Source: an uncultured Kroppenstedtia sp.
GTDB lineage: Bacteria > Bacillota > Bacilli > Thermoactinomycetales > DSM-45169
NCBI GenBank assembly: GCA_959600065.1
Contig: CAUGKZ010000173.1
Coordinates: 1 to 5,001, forward strand
Length of the DNA: 5,001 nucleotides
Direction: 5' to 3'
Of this stretch, positions 1-4,899 are shown piece by piece. The notes beneath the pieces are model-generated. The model had not been told where the DNA came from. It was given only the letters and a program-made list of their open reading frames with translations, and did not search any database. Every line of letters starts with the position of its first letter. Positions within the stretch are counted from its first letter, which is position 1. Made by a program: the position numbers and the translations under genes.

Positions 1-17
1 GATGGTTTCATAGAAGA

Positions 18-47
18 AAGGAGCGGCTGAGTTCGCTCCTTATTTAT
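18..47 (+). terminator. Terminator-like hairpin at the left edge
   Basis: An 8-bp perfect stem (AAGGAGCG at 18-25 with CGCTCCTT at 34-41) encloses an 8-nt loop and is followed by the T-rich, interrupted tract TTATTTAT. It most likely ends a plus-strand gene lying left of the window. The tract is not a clean U-run, and the minus-strand side also ends in a T-rich stretch, so it may be weak or work in both directions. Confidence 0.5.
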
Positions 48-59
48 GTTAAGTGTATA

Positions 60-113
60 GGAGATGGGTAGAGCCGCATCCATGGCCTCACCCCACCCAT
101 ACCCATAACCTCC
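60..113. repeat. Long imperfect inverted repeat
   Basis: ATGGGTA at 64-70 is perfectly complementary to TACCCAT at 100-106. GGAG at 60-63 can extend the stem with CTCC at 110-113 after a 3-nt bulge, and GAGCC at 71-75 pairs with GGCCTC at 84-89 with one bulged C. The result is a 54-nt branched or bulged hairpin. No U-tract follows on either side, so it is not a simple terminator. It could be an RNA element or a protein-binding site, but I recognise no riboswitch family. On the minus strand its arm contains a strong AAGGAGGAGG ribosome site (see findings). Confidence 0.4.
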
Positions 114-170
114 TCCTTAGGCAACCCGCCAAGTTCCTATGGGAAAAGGGTGTCCAGCCCCTGCGCTTCA

Positions 171-179
171 TGATAGAAT
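171..179 (+). promoter_or_regulatory. Possible extended -10 promoter for the pseudokinase gene
   Basis: TGATAGAAT matches the extended -10 form TGnTATAAT, with 5 of 6 core bases. The -35 position 17 nt upstream (151-156, TGTCCA) matches only 3 of 6, which extended -10 promoters can tolerate. Transcription would begin near 186 and leave a leader of roughly 85 nt before the start codon. No better sigma-A pair is visible in 120-260. This is a motif-based suggestion only. Confidence 0.35.
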
Positions 180-254
180 AAACGCAACAGAATCATGTGG
201 AATATTGTAGATTGGTGACGAAAATTTTGTCTGTCCTGATGGCGTACCATGTGT

Positions 255-261
255 GAAGGAG
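255..261 (+). promoter_or_regulatory. Ribosome binding site that decides the pseudokinase start
   Basis: GAAGGAG is the only good Shine-Dalgarno match here. It lies downstream of the first in-frame ATG (249), so that codon cannot use it. It sits 5 nt before GTG 267 and 11 nt before ATG 273, so translation should begin at one of those two. Confidence 0.6.
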
Positions 262-272
262 TCAGAGTGTCC

Positions 273-1016
273 ATGAAGATCAAACAGAAGGGCGAGCGGA
301 TTCGGGGGACATTCCGAGTATTCCAATCTTTTCCTTTCATCCAGGGTGTTCTCTACTATGCGGAAGTCGCCCCGCAAGAGGAATCATCGGAGTCCTCCCC
401 GACGCGCTTTCTACACGGGCTGGATATTGGATTGCTCCGAAAGGGAACGGAGCTTCGGCGTCTGCTGGAACGGGATCGGAGTGCTTTTTTTCCGCTTCAG
501 GGCTTGTTTGTGGAAGGGGGGACGCTCTATCAGGTGTATGGAAAATTGGAGGGGAATCTGATGGCTCATCATCTTTTCCGCTCCGTCCCCCTCCCCTTGG
601 ATCAGGCAATGCATTTTCTGCAGAGGATTACCGGCCATTTGGTGCGGATACACGAACAGAGAATGTTTACTGTGGTCCATCCCCAGAACATGCTGATCAC
701 CGCAGATTCAATTCGCTTCTTGTATGGGGGTCCCTTGGGTCTACTACCTAAAACGCGCGGAAGCCGTACGAGTCTAAAGGATCCCGAGGCTGCCCGCCGG
801 CAGGATCAGGCAGTGGATGCATACTCTCTGGGAGCACTGTCCTATCTCATGTTAACCGGTAGTCGTCCGGCTCCTGGGGGGGATTTGTTGCCGGTCCGTT
901 CCTATCGCCAAGACGTGCCCCAACCTTTGGAACAGTTGATCATGCAGAGCTTGTTGGCTGCTCCCCAGTCACGGCCTCCTGTAAAAGAGTTTTGGAATCA
1001 AGTGAAAAAGAGCTGA
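273..1016 (+). CDS. Protein kinase-like protein, predicted pseudokinase
   Basis: This 247-aa protein aligns by eye with bacterial Hanks-type Ser/Thr kinase domains over nearly its full length. A degenerate glycine-loop strand is followed by GVLYYA (about 25-30), a helix-C-like segment ELRRLLER (about 60-67), and a helix-E segment ending in RIHEQRM. Retained structural landmarks are PQN (137-139, for KPxN), DPE (170-172, for APE), DAYSLG (182-187, the helix-F motif), MLTG (193-196) and a final SRPP with the conserved subdomain XI Arg (234). The catalytic residues are gone: the HRD stretch reads FTV, DFG reads YGG (151-153), and no clear VAIK lysine is seen. It should therefore lack phosphotransfer activity and act, if at all, by binding. 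No transmembrane, PASTA or other extra domain is present, so it is probably cytoplasmic. ATG 273 is chosen for the RBS at 255-261; GTG 267 or ATG 249 are alternatives. It is monocistronic, with a terminator downstream. Kinase fold fairly sure; role unknown. Confidence 0.8.
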   Translation: MKIKQKGERIRGTFRVFQSFPFIQGVLYYAEVAPQEESSESSPTRFLHGLDIGLLRKGTELRRLLERDRSAFFPLQGLFVEGGTLYQVYGKLEGNLMAHHLFRSVPLPLDQAMHFLQRITGHLVRIHEQRMFTVVHPQNMLITADSIRFLYGGPLGLLPKTRGSRTSLKDPEAARRQDQAVDAYSLGALSYLMLTGSRPAPGGDLLPVRSYRQDVPQPLEQLIMQSLLAAPQSRPPVKEFWNQVKKS

Positions 1017-1102
1017 ACCCAGGCGGGGGATCGGGGAAAAAACTTTACAGAATCGTGACAGTGACAGAGTGGAAACGGAACTGAATTTCTTGGTGCTATC
1101 AT

Positions 1103-1151
1103 CCGGATTGGTTTTCATCACCAGAATGATTTTTAACCCTCCGGTTTTTTT
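1103..1151 (+). terminator. Rho-independent terminator after the pseudokinase gene
   Basis: CCGGA (1103-1107) pairs with TCCGG (1140-1144), then GGTT pairs with AACC across a small internal loop, with an inner ATCA/TGAT helix. The structure is followed directly by seven Ts (1145-1151). The stem is interrupted, but the clean U-run and the position between two plus-strand genes support termination. It would separate the pseudokinase from the glycosyltransferase. Confidence 0.6.
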
Positions 1152-1274
1152 GCGTCCGAGAAGATCGGCGGATTTGCACATGCGTCTGTATCCTGTGTCC
1201 GGCGCCTTCTACGGAAGCGGTCGGACTTAAGATGTGGCGAGAAGCTTCCAAACCTTGAAGGGAGGTAGGCGACG

Positions 1275-2552
1275 ATGCGTGTGTTGATGGTGTTGTTCAA
1301 GGATATTCACTATGATGCCAGAGTGCAGCGGGAAGCGGTAGCTCTTGCCCAGGCGGGCTGCTATGTGGACATCGCTTGTTTACAAATACTGCCGGAGTCC
1401 CCACCGAAACTTCACGACCGGGTGCGGTTGTTACGATTTCCGGTATACACCAAACGGCTCAAACACTATGTGGACCAAAAGACGAACCAGAGCATCCAAA
1501 AAGGGGTTTACCGGGTGGTTCGCACCCCTATGGTCCAAGTGGCCAAAGATGCGATGGTCCGGAAACAGTTTGCCACTCGACTGTGGGAATTATGCGAACA
1601 TGCCCGTTATGACGTGGTTCATTGTCATGATGTACATGCCCTGGGCATCGGAGTTCATCTGAAGCGAAAAAAAGGACTTACACTGATCTATGATGCTCAC
1701 GGACTCTTTGATGAGAAAAATGAAAGACGTTGGGAACAGTCACGGGGTCACCGGACGGAATCTAGGTGGATGGACTCGGTGGATCATCTGGTCACTGTGA
1801 ATGAGCTCTTGGAAGCCGAATACAACCAGCGATATCCGGTCATCTCTACAACGGTGTTGCGAAACATCCCCGAAAGCCTACCTCAACTACCATCGGAAAA
1901 AAACTATTTCCATCAAAGGTTCGGACTCCATCCCGAAGACCGGGTGGTTCTCTACCAAGGAAGGTTCACCCCGAAACGGGGGTTGGAGGAGCTGATTGAA
2001 GCGGTTGAATCACTCCCTTCCCAATATAAACTTGTTTTGCTCGGATACGGGGTGTGGGAGGAGCAAATCTTGCATCGGATCAAAGACTGGAAACTCCAGG
2101 ACCGGATCTTCTGTCATCCGCCGCTGTTGCCCCAAAAGTTACTACAGGTGACCAGCCATGCTGACTTGGGAGCGGTTTTGTATCAGAGCACCTGCATGAA
2201 TAGCTATCTGTCTACTCCGACCAATCTTCTGGAATATATCCAAGCGGGGCTGCCTGTCGTCTGCAGTGACCATCCAGGAAAAGCGATTGTGGTTGGTACA
2301 TATAAGACTGGGCGGCTGGTGGATCCCCGAAACATAAAGGAGATCAGTGGAGCGATCCAGGAAATCCTCTCCGACCCGGACACTTATCTGATCGGAACCC
2401 ACAAGGCGCGAAAACAGTTGCAATGGGAAAAAGAGCAAGAACGATTGGTGGCACTTTACCGTCAATTGCACCTTCCCCCCAGAGATCGACTGGAGAAGGA
2501 ACAAGAAGAAGAGGATATCATCGCGATGCAGCCGCACCTGCGTCAGCTCTGA
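1275..2552 (+). CDS. Glycosyltransferase, GT-B fold, family 4-like
   Basis: A 425-aa enzyme expected to transfer a sugar from a nucleotide-activated donor to an acceptor, probably at the cytoplasmic face in envelope polysaccharide or glycoconjugate synthesis. Donor and acceptor cannot be told from sequence. The N-terminal Rossmann half starts MRVLMVLFKDI and carries the HCHD motif (117-119 region) and YDAHGLFDE (139-147). The C-terminal donor-binding half starts at LYQGRF (226-231) with KRGLEELIEAV, then LLGYG (255-259), and the signature NLLEYIQAGLPVV (318-330). Of the usual E-x7-E pair the second Glu (320) is present, while the first position is not Glu, as in the NSYxxxPxKLxEY subgroup. 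The tail (about 403-416) is very acidic and charged. The RBS AAGGGAGGT lies about 8-9 nt before the ATG. No clear promoter is seen in 1152-1260. The gene stands alone, not in a visible polysaccharide cluster, and ends at a strong terminator. Length is normal for the family. Confidence 0.9.
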   Translation: MRVLMVLFKDIHYDARVQREAVALAQAGCYVDIACLQILPESPPKLHDRVRLLRFPVYTKRLKHYVDQKTNQSIQKGVYRVVRTPMVQVAKDAMVRKQFATRLWELCEHARYDVVHCHDVHALGIGVHLKRKKGLTLIYDAHGLFDEKNERRWEQSRGHRTESRWMDSVDHLVTVNELLEAEYNQRYPVISTTVLRNIPESLPQLPSEKNYFHQRFGLHPEDRVVLYQGRFTPKRGLEELIEAVESLPSQYKLVLLGYGVWEEQILHRIKDWKLQDRIFCHPPLLPQKLLQVTSHADLGAVLYQSTCMNSYLSTPTNLLEYIQAGLPVVCSDHPGKAIVVGTYKTGRLVDPRNIKEISGAIQEILSDPDTYLIGTHKARKQLQWEKEQERLVALYRQLHLPPRDRLEKEQEEEDIIAMQPHLRQL

Positions 2553-2565
2553 TTTCCCGCAAGGT

Positions 2566-2607
2566 GCGGTTCCATGGGCCCTCAGGGCCCCGTCGGGACC
2601 GCTTTTT
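2566..2607 (+). terminator. Compound Rho-independent terminator after the glycosyltransferase
   Basis: The outer stem GCGGTTCC (2566-2573) pairs with GGGACCGC (2595-2602), including one G-U pair. It encloses a second perfect stem GGGCCC (2576-2581) with GGGCCC (2585-2590) around a 3-nt loop. Five Ts follow at 2603-2607 in a pyrimidine-rich stretch. It begins 13 nt after the stop codon and just ahead of the tRNA promoter, so it insulates the two units. Confidence 0.85.
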
Positions 2608-2620
2608 CTCTTCTCTATTC

Positions 2621-2649
2621 TTGACAACTTTTTGGGTTTCTTGTAGGAT
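2621..2649 (+). promoter_or_regulatory. Sigma-A type promoter for tRNA-Ala
   Basis: A perfect -35 TTGACA (2621-2626) is separated by exactly 17 nt from TAGGAT (2644-2649, 4 of 6 matches to TATAAT). The predicted start near 2656 leaves about 17 nt of 5' leader before the mature tRNA, as expected for a stand-alone tRNA gene processed by RNase P. Confidence 0.75.
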
Positions 2650-2672
2650 AAAGAGGATTTCAAAATGGTTAT

Positions 2673-2748
2673 GGGGCTGTAGCTCAGCCGGGAGAGCGCC
2701 TCGTTCGCAACGAGGAGGTCGGCGGTTCGAGCCCGCTCAGCTCCACCA
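2673..2748 (+). tRNA. tRNA-Ala, anticodon CGC
   Basis: A complete 76-nt cloverleaf. The acceptor stem GGGGCTG (2673-2679) pairs with CAGCTCC (2738-2744) and contains the G3-U70 pair that is the main identity element for alanyl-tRNA synthetase. The D-arm is GCTC/GAGC (2682-2697). The anticodon stem CCTCG/CGAGG frames the 7-nt loop TTCGCAA, so the anticodon at 2706-2708 is CGC and reads GCG codons. The T-arm has the loop TTCGAGC (2726-2732). The discriminator is A (2745) and CCA (2746-2748) is encoded in the gene. It is a single-gene unit with its own promoter and terminator. CGC is the least common alanine anticodon in low-GC Bacillales and fits a moderately GC-rich genome. Confidence 0.97.
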
Positions 2749-2750
2749 CC

Positions 2751-2791
2751 AAAACCCCCGCATGGACGAAGCCCCATGTGGGGGTTTTTTT
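2751..2791 (+). terminator. Rho-independent terminator of the tRNA gene
   Basis: CCCCCGCATG (2755-2764) pairs with CATGTGGGGG (2775-2784), ten base pairs including one G-U, around a 10-nt loop. Seven Ts follow (2785-2791). The AAAA just before the stem also pairs with the first Ts, so the element could also stop minus-strand transcription. It starts 3 nt after the CCA end. Confidence 0.92.
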
Positions 2792-2867
2792 GTTGGTGGA
2801 TTCCGGTTGGAGGTGTAGATGGGAAAGATGGGGGAAATGTAAGGATGGGAACTGAGAAAAACGGCCC

Positions 2868-2875
2868 AAAGGGGG
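2868..2875 (+). promoter_or_regulatory. Ribosome binding site selecting a TTG start
   Basis: AAAGGGGG differs from the ideal AAAGGAGG by one base that still pairs with the anti-Shine-Dalgarno as G-U. It lies 7 nt before TTG 2883. No in-frame ATG or GTG upstream remains open into the gene: the ATG at 2820 reaches a stop after a few codons. The site therefore fixes the protease start at TTG. Confidence 0.75.
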
Positions 2876-2882
2876 TCTCTGT

Positions 2883-3977
2883 TTGGGGAAGAACCAGCAC
2901 GACAAAAAGAGCTTCTGGGGGTGGCTCGGCGGGGTTGGGGCTCTGATTGCCGGTGGCATTCCTTCCATATTAAAACTGGGGAAATTCGGCGGGACACTGA
3001 TCAGCATGGTGGTATCGGCCGGGGCTTATTCTCTGGTGTTACAATTTCCCTGGTCTTTTTCCATCGGCCTGGTCTTGATGATTTTCATCCATGAAATGGG
3101 TCATGTTTGGGCGGCCCGCAGGAAAGGACTGCCGGTCTCTGCCCCTGCTTTTATTCCTTTCTTGGGTGCACTGATCACGATGAAAAAGCAACCTCGGGAT
3201 GCGGTGACGGAAGCTTATATCGCCTTTGGAGGTCCCTTGCTGGGGACGGTGGGAGCCACCCTCACCTATCTGTTGGCATGGTGGACAGGCTATGAGGTAT
3301 TGGTTCCTGTAGCTATGATTGGATTCTTCATCAATTTGTTCAATCTATTGCCGATCCATCCACTGGACGGCGGTCGGATCGTGACTGCGATCTCCAGGTG
3401 GTTATGGGTAGTGGGGTTGCTTCTCGGTCTCTGGTTGGTTTGGCAGCTCCATAGCCTTTTACTCCTCTTGATTTGGCTTCTCTTCGCTTTTCAACTCTGG
3501 GATTCCCACCTTTCCCGTCGCCGTCATCAAAGCCGTCCTATAAAAACCACAGTGGAGGTGGATCCAGCCTTGGTTGAGAGCTGGGAGGGCTCTCCACCTG
3601 CTGGAGAACCCCAGGAGTTGTCCTTTATCCAATACTGTTCCTTGACGAATCAGGAAACGATCTGCGATGTATATGATCCTAGCGGTAGCATGCTTTATCG
3701 TTTTGAGGGATTCGGGGGCGCCTTTCAGAAGATCCGCCTGTTGCAGACAAAGTTGAAAGAGACTGCAGATGGACCCAGAGTCCAGATGAAATTGGAGGTC
3801 CACTATCTGAGAGGGGAAGAAGAGCAACTGCTACGATCGGATAAGGAGTACTATGCGGTCTCCCCCTGGACCCGCCTGGGATATGGTCTGGCCTATGTTG
3901 GATTGACGGGCTTCCTGTTGTTTATGGTGATGATGGTGGGGCGTTTTTCCTTCGTCGGCCCTCAAGTGGTGAGTTAA
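2883..3977 (+). CDS. M50 / site-2 protease family membrane metallopeptidase
   Basis: This 364-aa polytopic membrane protein should be a zinc intramembrane protease. Family members cut membrane-spanning substrates such as anti-sigma factors or pro-sigma factors; the substrate here is unknown. HEMGH (70-74) inside a membrane segment supplies two zinc-binding His and the catalytic Glu. HPLDGG (159-164), after NLFNLLPI, matches the second conserved motif with the third zinc ligand Asp162. GGPLLG (116-121) and the IPFLGA stretch (91-96) are typical of the family. Hydrophobic segments lie near 37-54, 58-76, 114-134, 138-158, 173-205 (probably two) and 334-353. Residues about 206-330 form a soluble, charged region that I do not recognise, anchored by the last helix. 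No PDZ or CBS domain is evident. The gene starts at TTG with an RBS 7 nt upstream. No convincing promoter was found in 2792-2867. It converges on the minus-strand small gene, 24 nt apart stop to stop, with no clear terminator between. SpoIVFB-like roles are possible but unproven. Confidence 0.9.
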   Translation: MGKNQHDKKSFWGWLGGVGALIAGGIPSILKLGKFGGTLISMVVSAGAYSLVLQFPWSFSIGLVLMIFIHEMGHVWAARRKGLPVSAPAFIPFLGALITMKKQPRDAVTEAYIAFGGPLLGTVGATLTYLLAWWTGYEVLVPVAMIGFFINLFNLLPIHPLDGGRIVTAISRWLWVVGLLLGLWLVWQLHSLLLLLIWLLFAFQLWDSHLSRRRHQSRPIKTTVEVDPALVESWEGSPPAGEPQELSFIQYCSLTNQETICDVYDPSGSMLYRFEGFGGAFQKIRLLQTKLKETADGPRVQMKLEVHYLRGEEEQLLRSDKEYYAVSPWTRLGYGLAYVGLTGFLLFMVMMVGRFSFVGPQVVS

Positions 3978-4001
3978 CCCGAAGTTACCCCTATTCGTAA
4001 T

Positions 4002-4295
4002 TCAGTTCCGGAAGCCCGGTCGACTTAGATCTCGTCCGTTTCGCCTGTGATTTCCCCTGGAAGGTCGTCCCCGGTAAAGCTGGAGAAAGACTAGGTTGCT
4101 GTTTCTACAGCGGTAAGGGACGATCTTGGAGGGCGAAGATTCCCTTCGGACTTTCAGGGAAGATTCAGAGGTAAACCAGCTTCGTATTCGATGGGTGAAC
4201 GAAGGTCGAAGTGGGTTGGGAGAGCGGATCCCCGTGGCGATCTCCCGCTGTTTTTGTCGGGCTACGATTTCCATCGCATAGGGATTCATATTCAT
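4002..4295 (-). CDS. Small Arg-rich hypothetical protein
   Basis: This 97-aa ORF has a perfect ribosome site (AAAGGAGG at 4306-4313) 10 nt before ATG 4295; TTG 4298 at 7 nt is an alternative start. The protein is strongly basic, with about 18 Arg and few acidic residues, and has no membrane segment. The first 40 residues look helical and well formed (MNMNPYAMEIVARQKQREIA). The second half is rich in Arg, Ser, Asn and Gly and looks less like a normal protein; both other minus frames hit stops soon after codon 40, so a simple frameshift does not rescue a longer product. I do not recognise the family. The gene lies just downstream of two tandem terminators with no space for its own promoter, so expression would need read-through from the 54-aa gene. 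It could be a real small protein, a decaying gene, or a conserved N-terminal part with a degenerate tail. Confidence 0.55.
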   Translation of the reverse strand: MNMNPYAMEIVARQKQREIATGIRSPNPLRPSFTHRIRSWFTSESSLKVRRESSPSKIVPYRCRNSNLVFLQLYRGRPSRGNHRRNGRDLSRPGFRN

Positions 4296-4305
4296 CAATT
4301 GAAGT

Positions 4306-4313
4306 CCTCCTTT
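4306..4313 (-). promoter_or_regulatory. Ribosome binding site of the 97-aa ORF
   Basis: On the minus strand this reads AAAGGAGG, a full match to the Bacillales anti-Shine-Dalgarno. It is the main reason to treat the following ORF as translated. It starts only about 17 nt after the U-tract of the nearer terminator. Confidence 0.6.
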
Positions 4314-4329
4314 AAATATGAGAAACTAC

Positions 4330-4361
4330 AAAAAAACGCCACAAACCAGCGGTCTGTGGCG
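4330..4361 (-). terminator. Distal of two tandem minus-strand terminators
   Basis: CGCCACA (4337-4343) pairs with TGTGGCG (4355-4361), extended by a short inner helix after one mismatch, around the trinucleotide loop at 4348-4350. On the minus strand seven Us follow (A-run 4330-4336 on the given strand). The polarity fits only minus-strand transcription. Confidence 0.88.
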
Positions 4362-4368
4362 CTCATTT

Positions 4369-4402
4369 AAAAAACACCACAGGTCGATTACGACCTGTGG
4401 CG
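4369..4402 (-). terminator. Proximal of two tandem minus-strand terminators
   Basis: A 12-bp stem (4375-4386 with 4391-4402, one G-U pair on the minus strand) closes a 4-nt loop and is followed on the minus strand by six Us (A-run 4369-4374). It begins about 29 nt after the stop of the 54-aa gene. Stem sequence CCACAG/CTGTGG is shared with the next terminator, which suggests duplication or selection for double termination. Confidence 0.9.
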
Positions 4403-4430
4403 TCTGTTTCAACAGCCATGGAGCAGGGGT

Positions 4431-4595
4431 TTAAACATCCCCGATCGGAGGTCGTCGCATCCTCATGTCATTTTTGGCCATAGGAATACCTGCCGTCAGG
4501 GTGATCTTTCCCTTCCGGATGGATGGAGATACCGAAGCTCCGTCTACGGACAGACGAGTCCCGTAATTTACAGTGTGGGTAACAAGGCTTAGCAT
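4431..4595 (-). CDS. 54-aa hypothetical protein with strong expression signals
   Basis: ATG 4595 opens a 54-codon frame ending at TAA (4431-4433). The product begins MLSLVTHTVNYGTRLSVDGA, contains IRKGKITLTAGIP (27-39) and ends with a basic MRMRRPPIGDV segment. It has no signal peptide, membrane helix or Cys; the alternating hydrophobic pattern suggests a small beta-rich fold. I do not recognise the family. Everything around it says it is a real gene: GAAAGGAGGT ribosome site 7 nt upstream (4603-4612), a TTGACA-N17-TAAAAT promoter giving a leader of about 37 nt, and two terminators after it. It appears to be its own transcription unit, likely well expressed. It diverges from the HAD gene, whose start is about 300 nt away. 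Function unknown; a structural or spore-associated micro-protein is only a guess. Confidence 0.8.
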   Translation of the reverse strand: MLSLVTHTVNYGTRLSVDGASVSPSIRKGKITLTAGIPMAKNDMRMRRPPIGDV

Positions 4596-4602
4596 TTCGA
4601 CG

Positions 4603-4612
4603 ACCTCCTTTC
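4603..4612 (-). promoter_or_regulatory. Near-perfect ribosome binding site of the 54-aa gene
   Basis: On the minus strand the site reads GAAAGGAGGT with 7 nt to ATG 4595, essentially the ideal Bacillales site and spacing. It decides that the short frame is coding. Confidence 0.85.
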
Positions 4613-4638
4613 AATCTGCCGTTTTTGGAATATAACCC

Positions 4639-4667
4639 ATTTTACAGAGGTTGTCATCTATTGTCAA
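4639..4667 (-). promoter_or_regulatory. Strong sigma-A promoter of the 54-aa gene
   Basis: On the minus strand, TTGACA (4667-4662, perfect -35) is followed by a 17-nt spacer and TAAAAT (4644-4639, 5 of 6). An A/T-rich stretch at 4668-4688 just upstream resembles an UP element. The start is expected near 4632. TGACAA occurs twice, 10 bp apart, at the -35 and in the spacer, which could be an operator. Confidence 0.82.
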
Positions 4668-4899
4668 TGTTGAAAAAATTTATATTTCACTGAAATGGAT
4701 GGGTGTAAGGTGGATTTGAAAAGACGCAACCAATATAAGCGGGGACGGGGACCATCTTCCTTGGGTGGATTCCGTCAGGATTTGCTTCTGTCCGATGGTT
4801 AGATTTGCAAGTGGCAAGGGTCCCAGGATAGAACACGATCTTCCCGCTTGAAATATGGAGAATCCAATACATACTCCTGATAGGAGAGGAGAGAGTTCG
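4668..4899. other. Intergenic region between the divergent 54-aa gene and HAD gene
   Basis: No supported gene lies here. The left end (4668-4688) is A/T-rich and belongs to the minus-strand promoter. The middle holds alternative complementary segments: ACCATC (4751-4756) with GATGGT (4794-4799), and GGGACC (4748-4753) with GGTCCC (4819-4824). The two share ACC, so the pairings exclude each other. No U-tract follows, and no riboswitch class is recognised. A 35-codon plus-strand frame (4695-4802) has no ribosome site and is not called. Confidence 0.4.
4848..4875 (+). promoter_or_regulatory. Possible promoter of the HAD hydrolase gene
   Basis: TTGAAA (4848-4853, 5 of 6) is followed by a 16-nt spacer and CATACT (4870-4875, 4 of 6). 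Transcription would start near 4882 and give a very short leader containing the ribosome site at 4888-4891. Moderate match only; if this is the promoter, the structured region at 4747-4824 would lie upstream of the transcript. Confidence 0.35.

Noticed and set aside
64..108. Plus-strand 14-codon frame starting at ATG 64
   Set aside because: GGAG abuts the ATG directly, too close to function as a ribosome site; the frame is explained by the inverted repeat.
969..1181. Minus-strand 70-aa frame
   Set aside because: It overlaps the pseudokinase end and the plus-strand terminator, has only a weak AGGA upstream and no protein-like pattern.
2423..2818. Plus-strand 131-aa frame overlapping the glycosyltransferase end and the tRNA
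   Set aside because: It reads out of frame through a solid gene, a terminator and the tRNA, and its start has no independent support.
2818..2860. Repeated GATGGGA/GATGGGG words upstream of the protease gene
   Set aside because: Short purine-rich repeats with irregular spacing; probably compositional, and no promoter boxes accompany them.
2142..2900. Long minus-strand frame (252 aa) and two further minus frames crossing the tRNA gene
   Set aside because: They run antisense through the glycosyltransferase 3' end, two terminators and the tRNA. The ARTADLLVANEALS-type peptide is a well-known artefact of translating the antisense of a tRNA gene.
3972..3992. GTTAAC/GTTAC inverted repeat between the protease gene and the 97-aa ORF as a bidirectional terminator
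   Set aside because: The stem is about 4-5 bp with a bulge and has no U-tract on either strand.
4764..4777. GGGTGGATTCCG resembling the T-box sequence AGGGTGGnACC
   Set aside because: It needs an insertion, there is no specifier loop or following terminator, and a HAD hydrolase is not a T-box target.
4695..4802. Plus-strand 35-codon frame beginning MDGCKVDLKRR
   Set aside because: No ribosome binding site precedes the ATG, which lies in the promoter-proximal A/T-rich stretch. It could still be checked by conservation.
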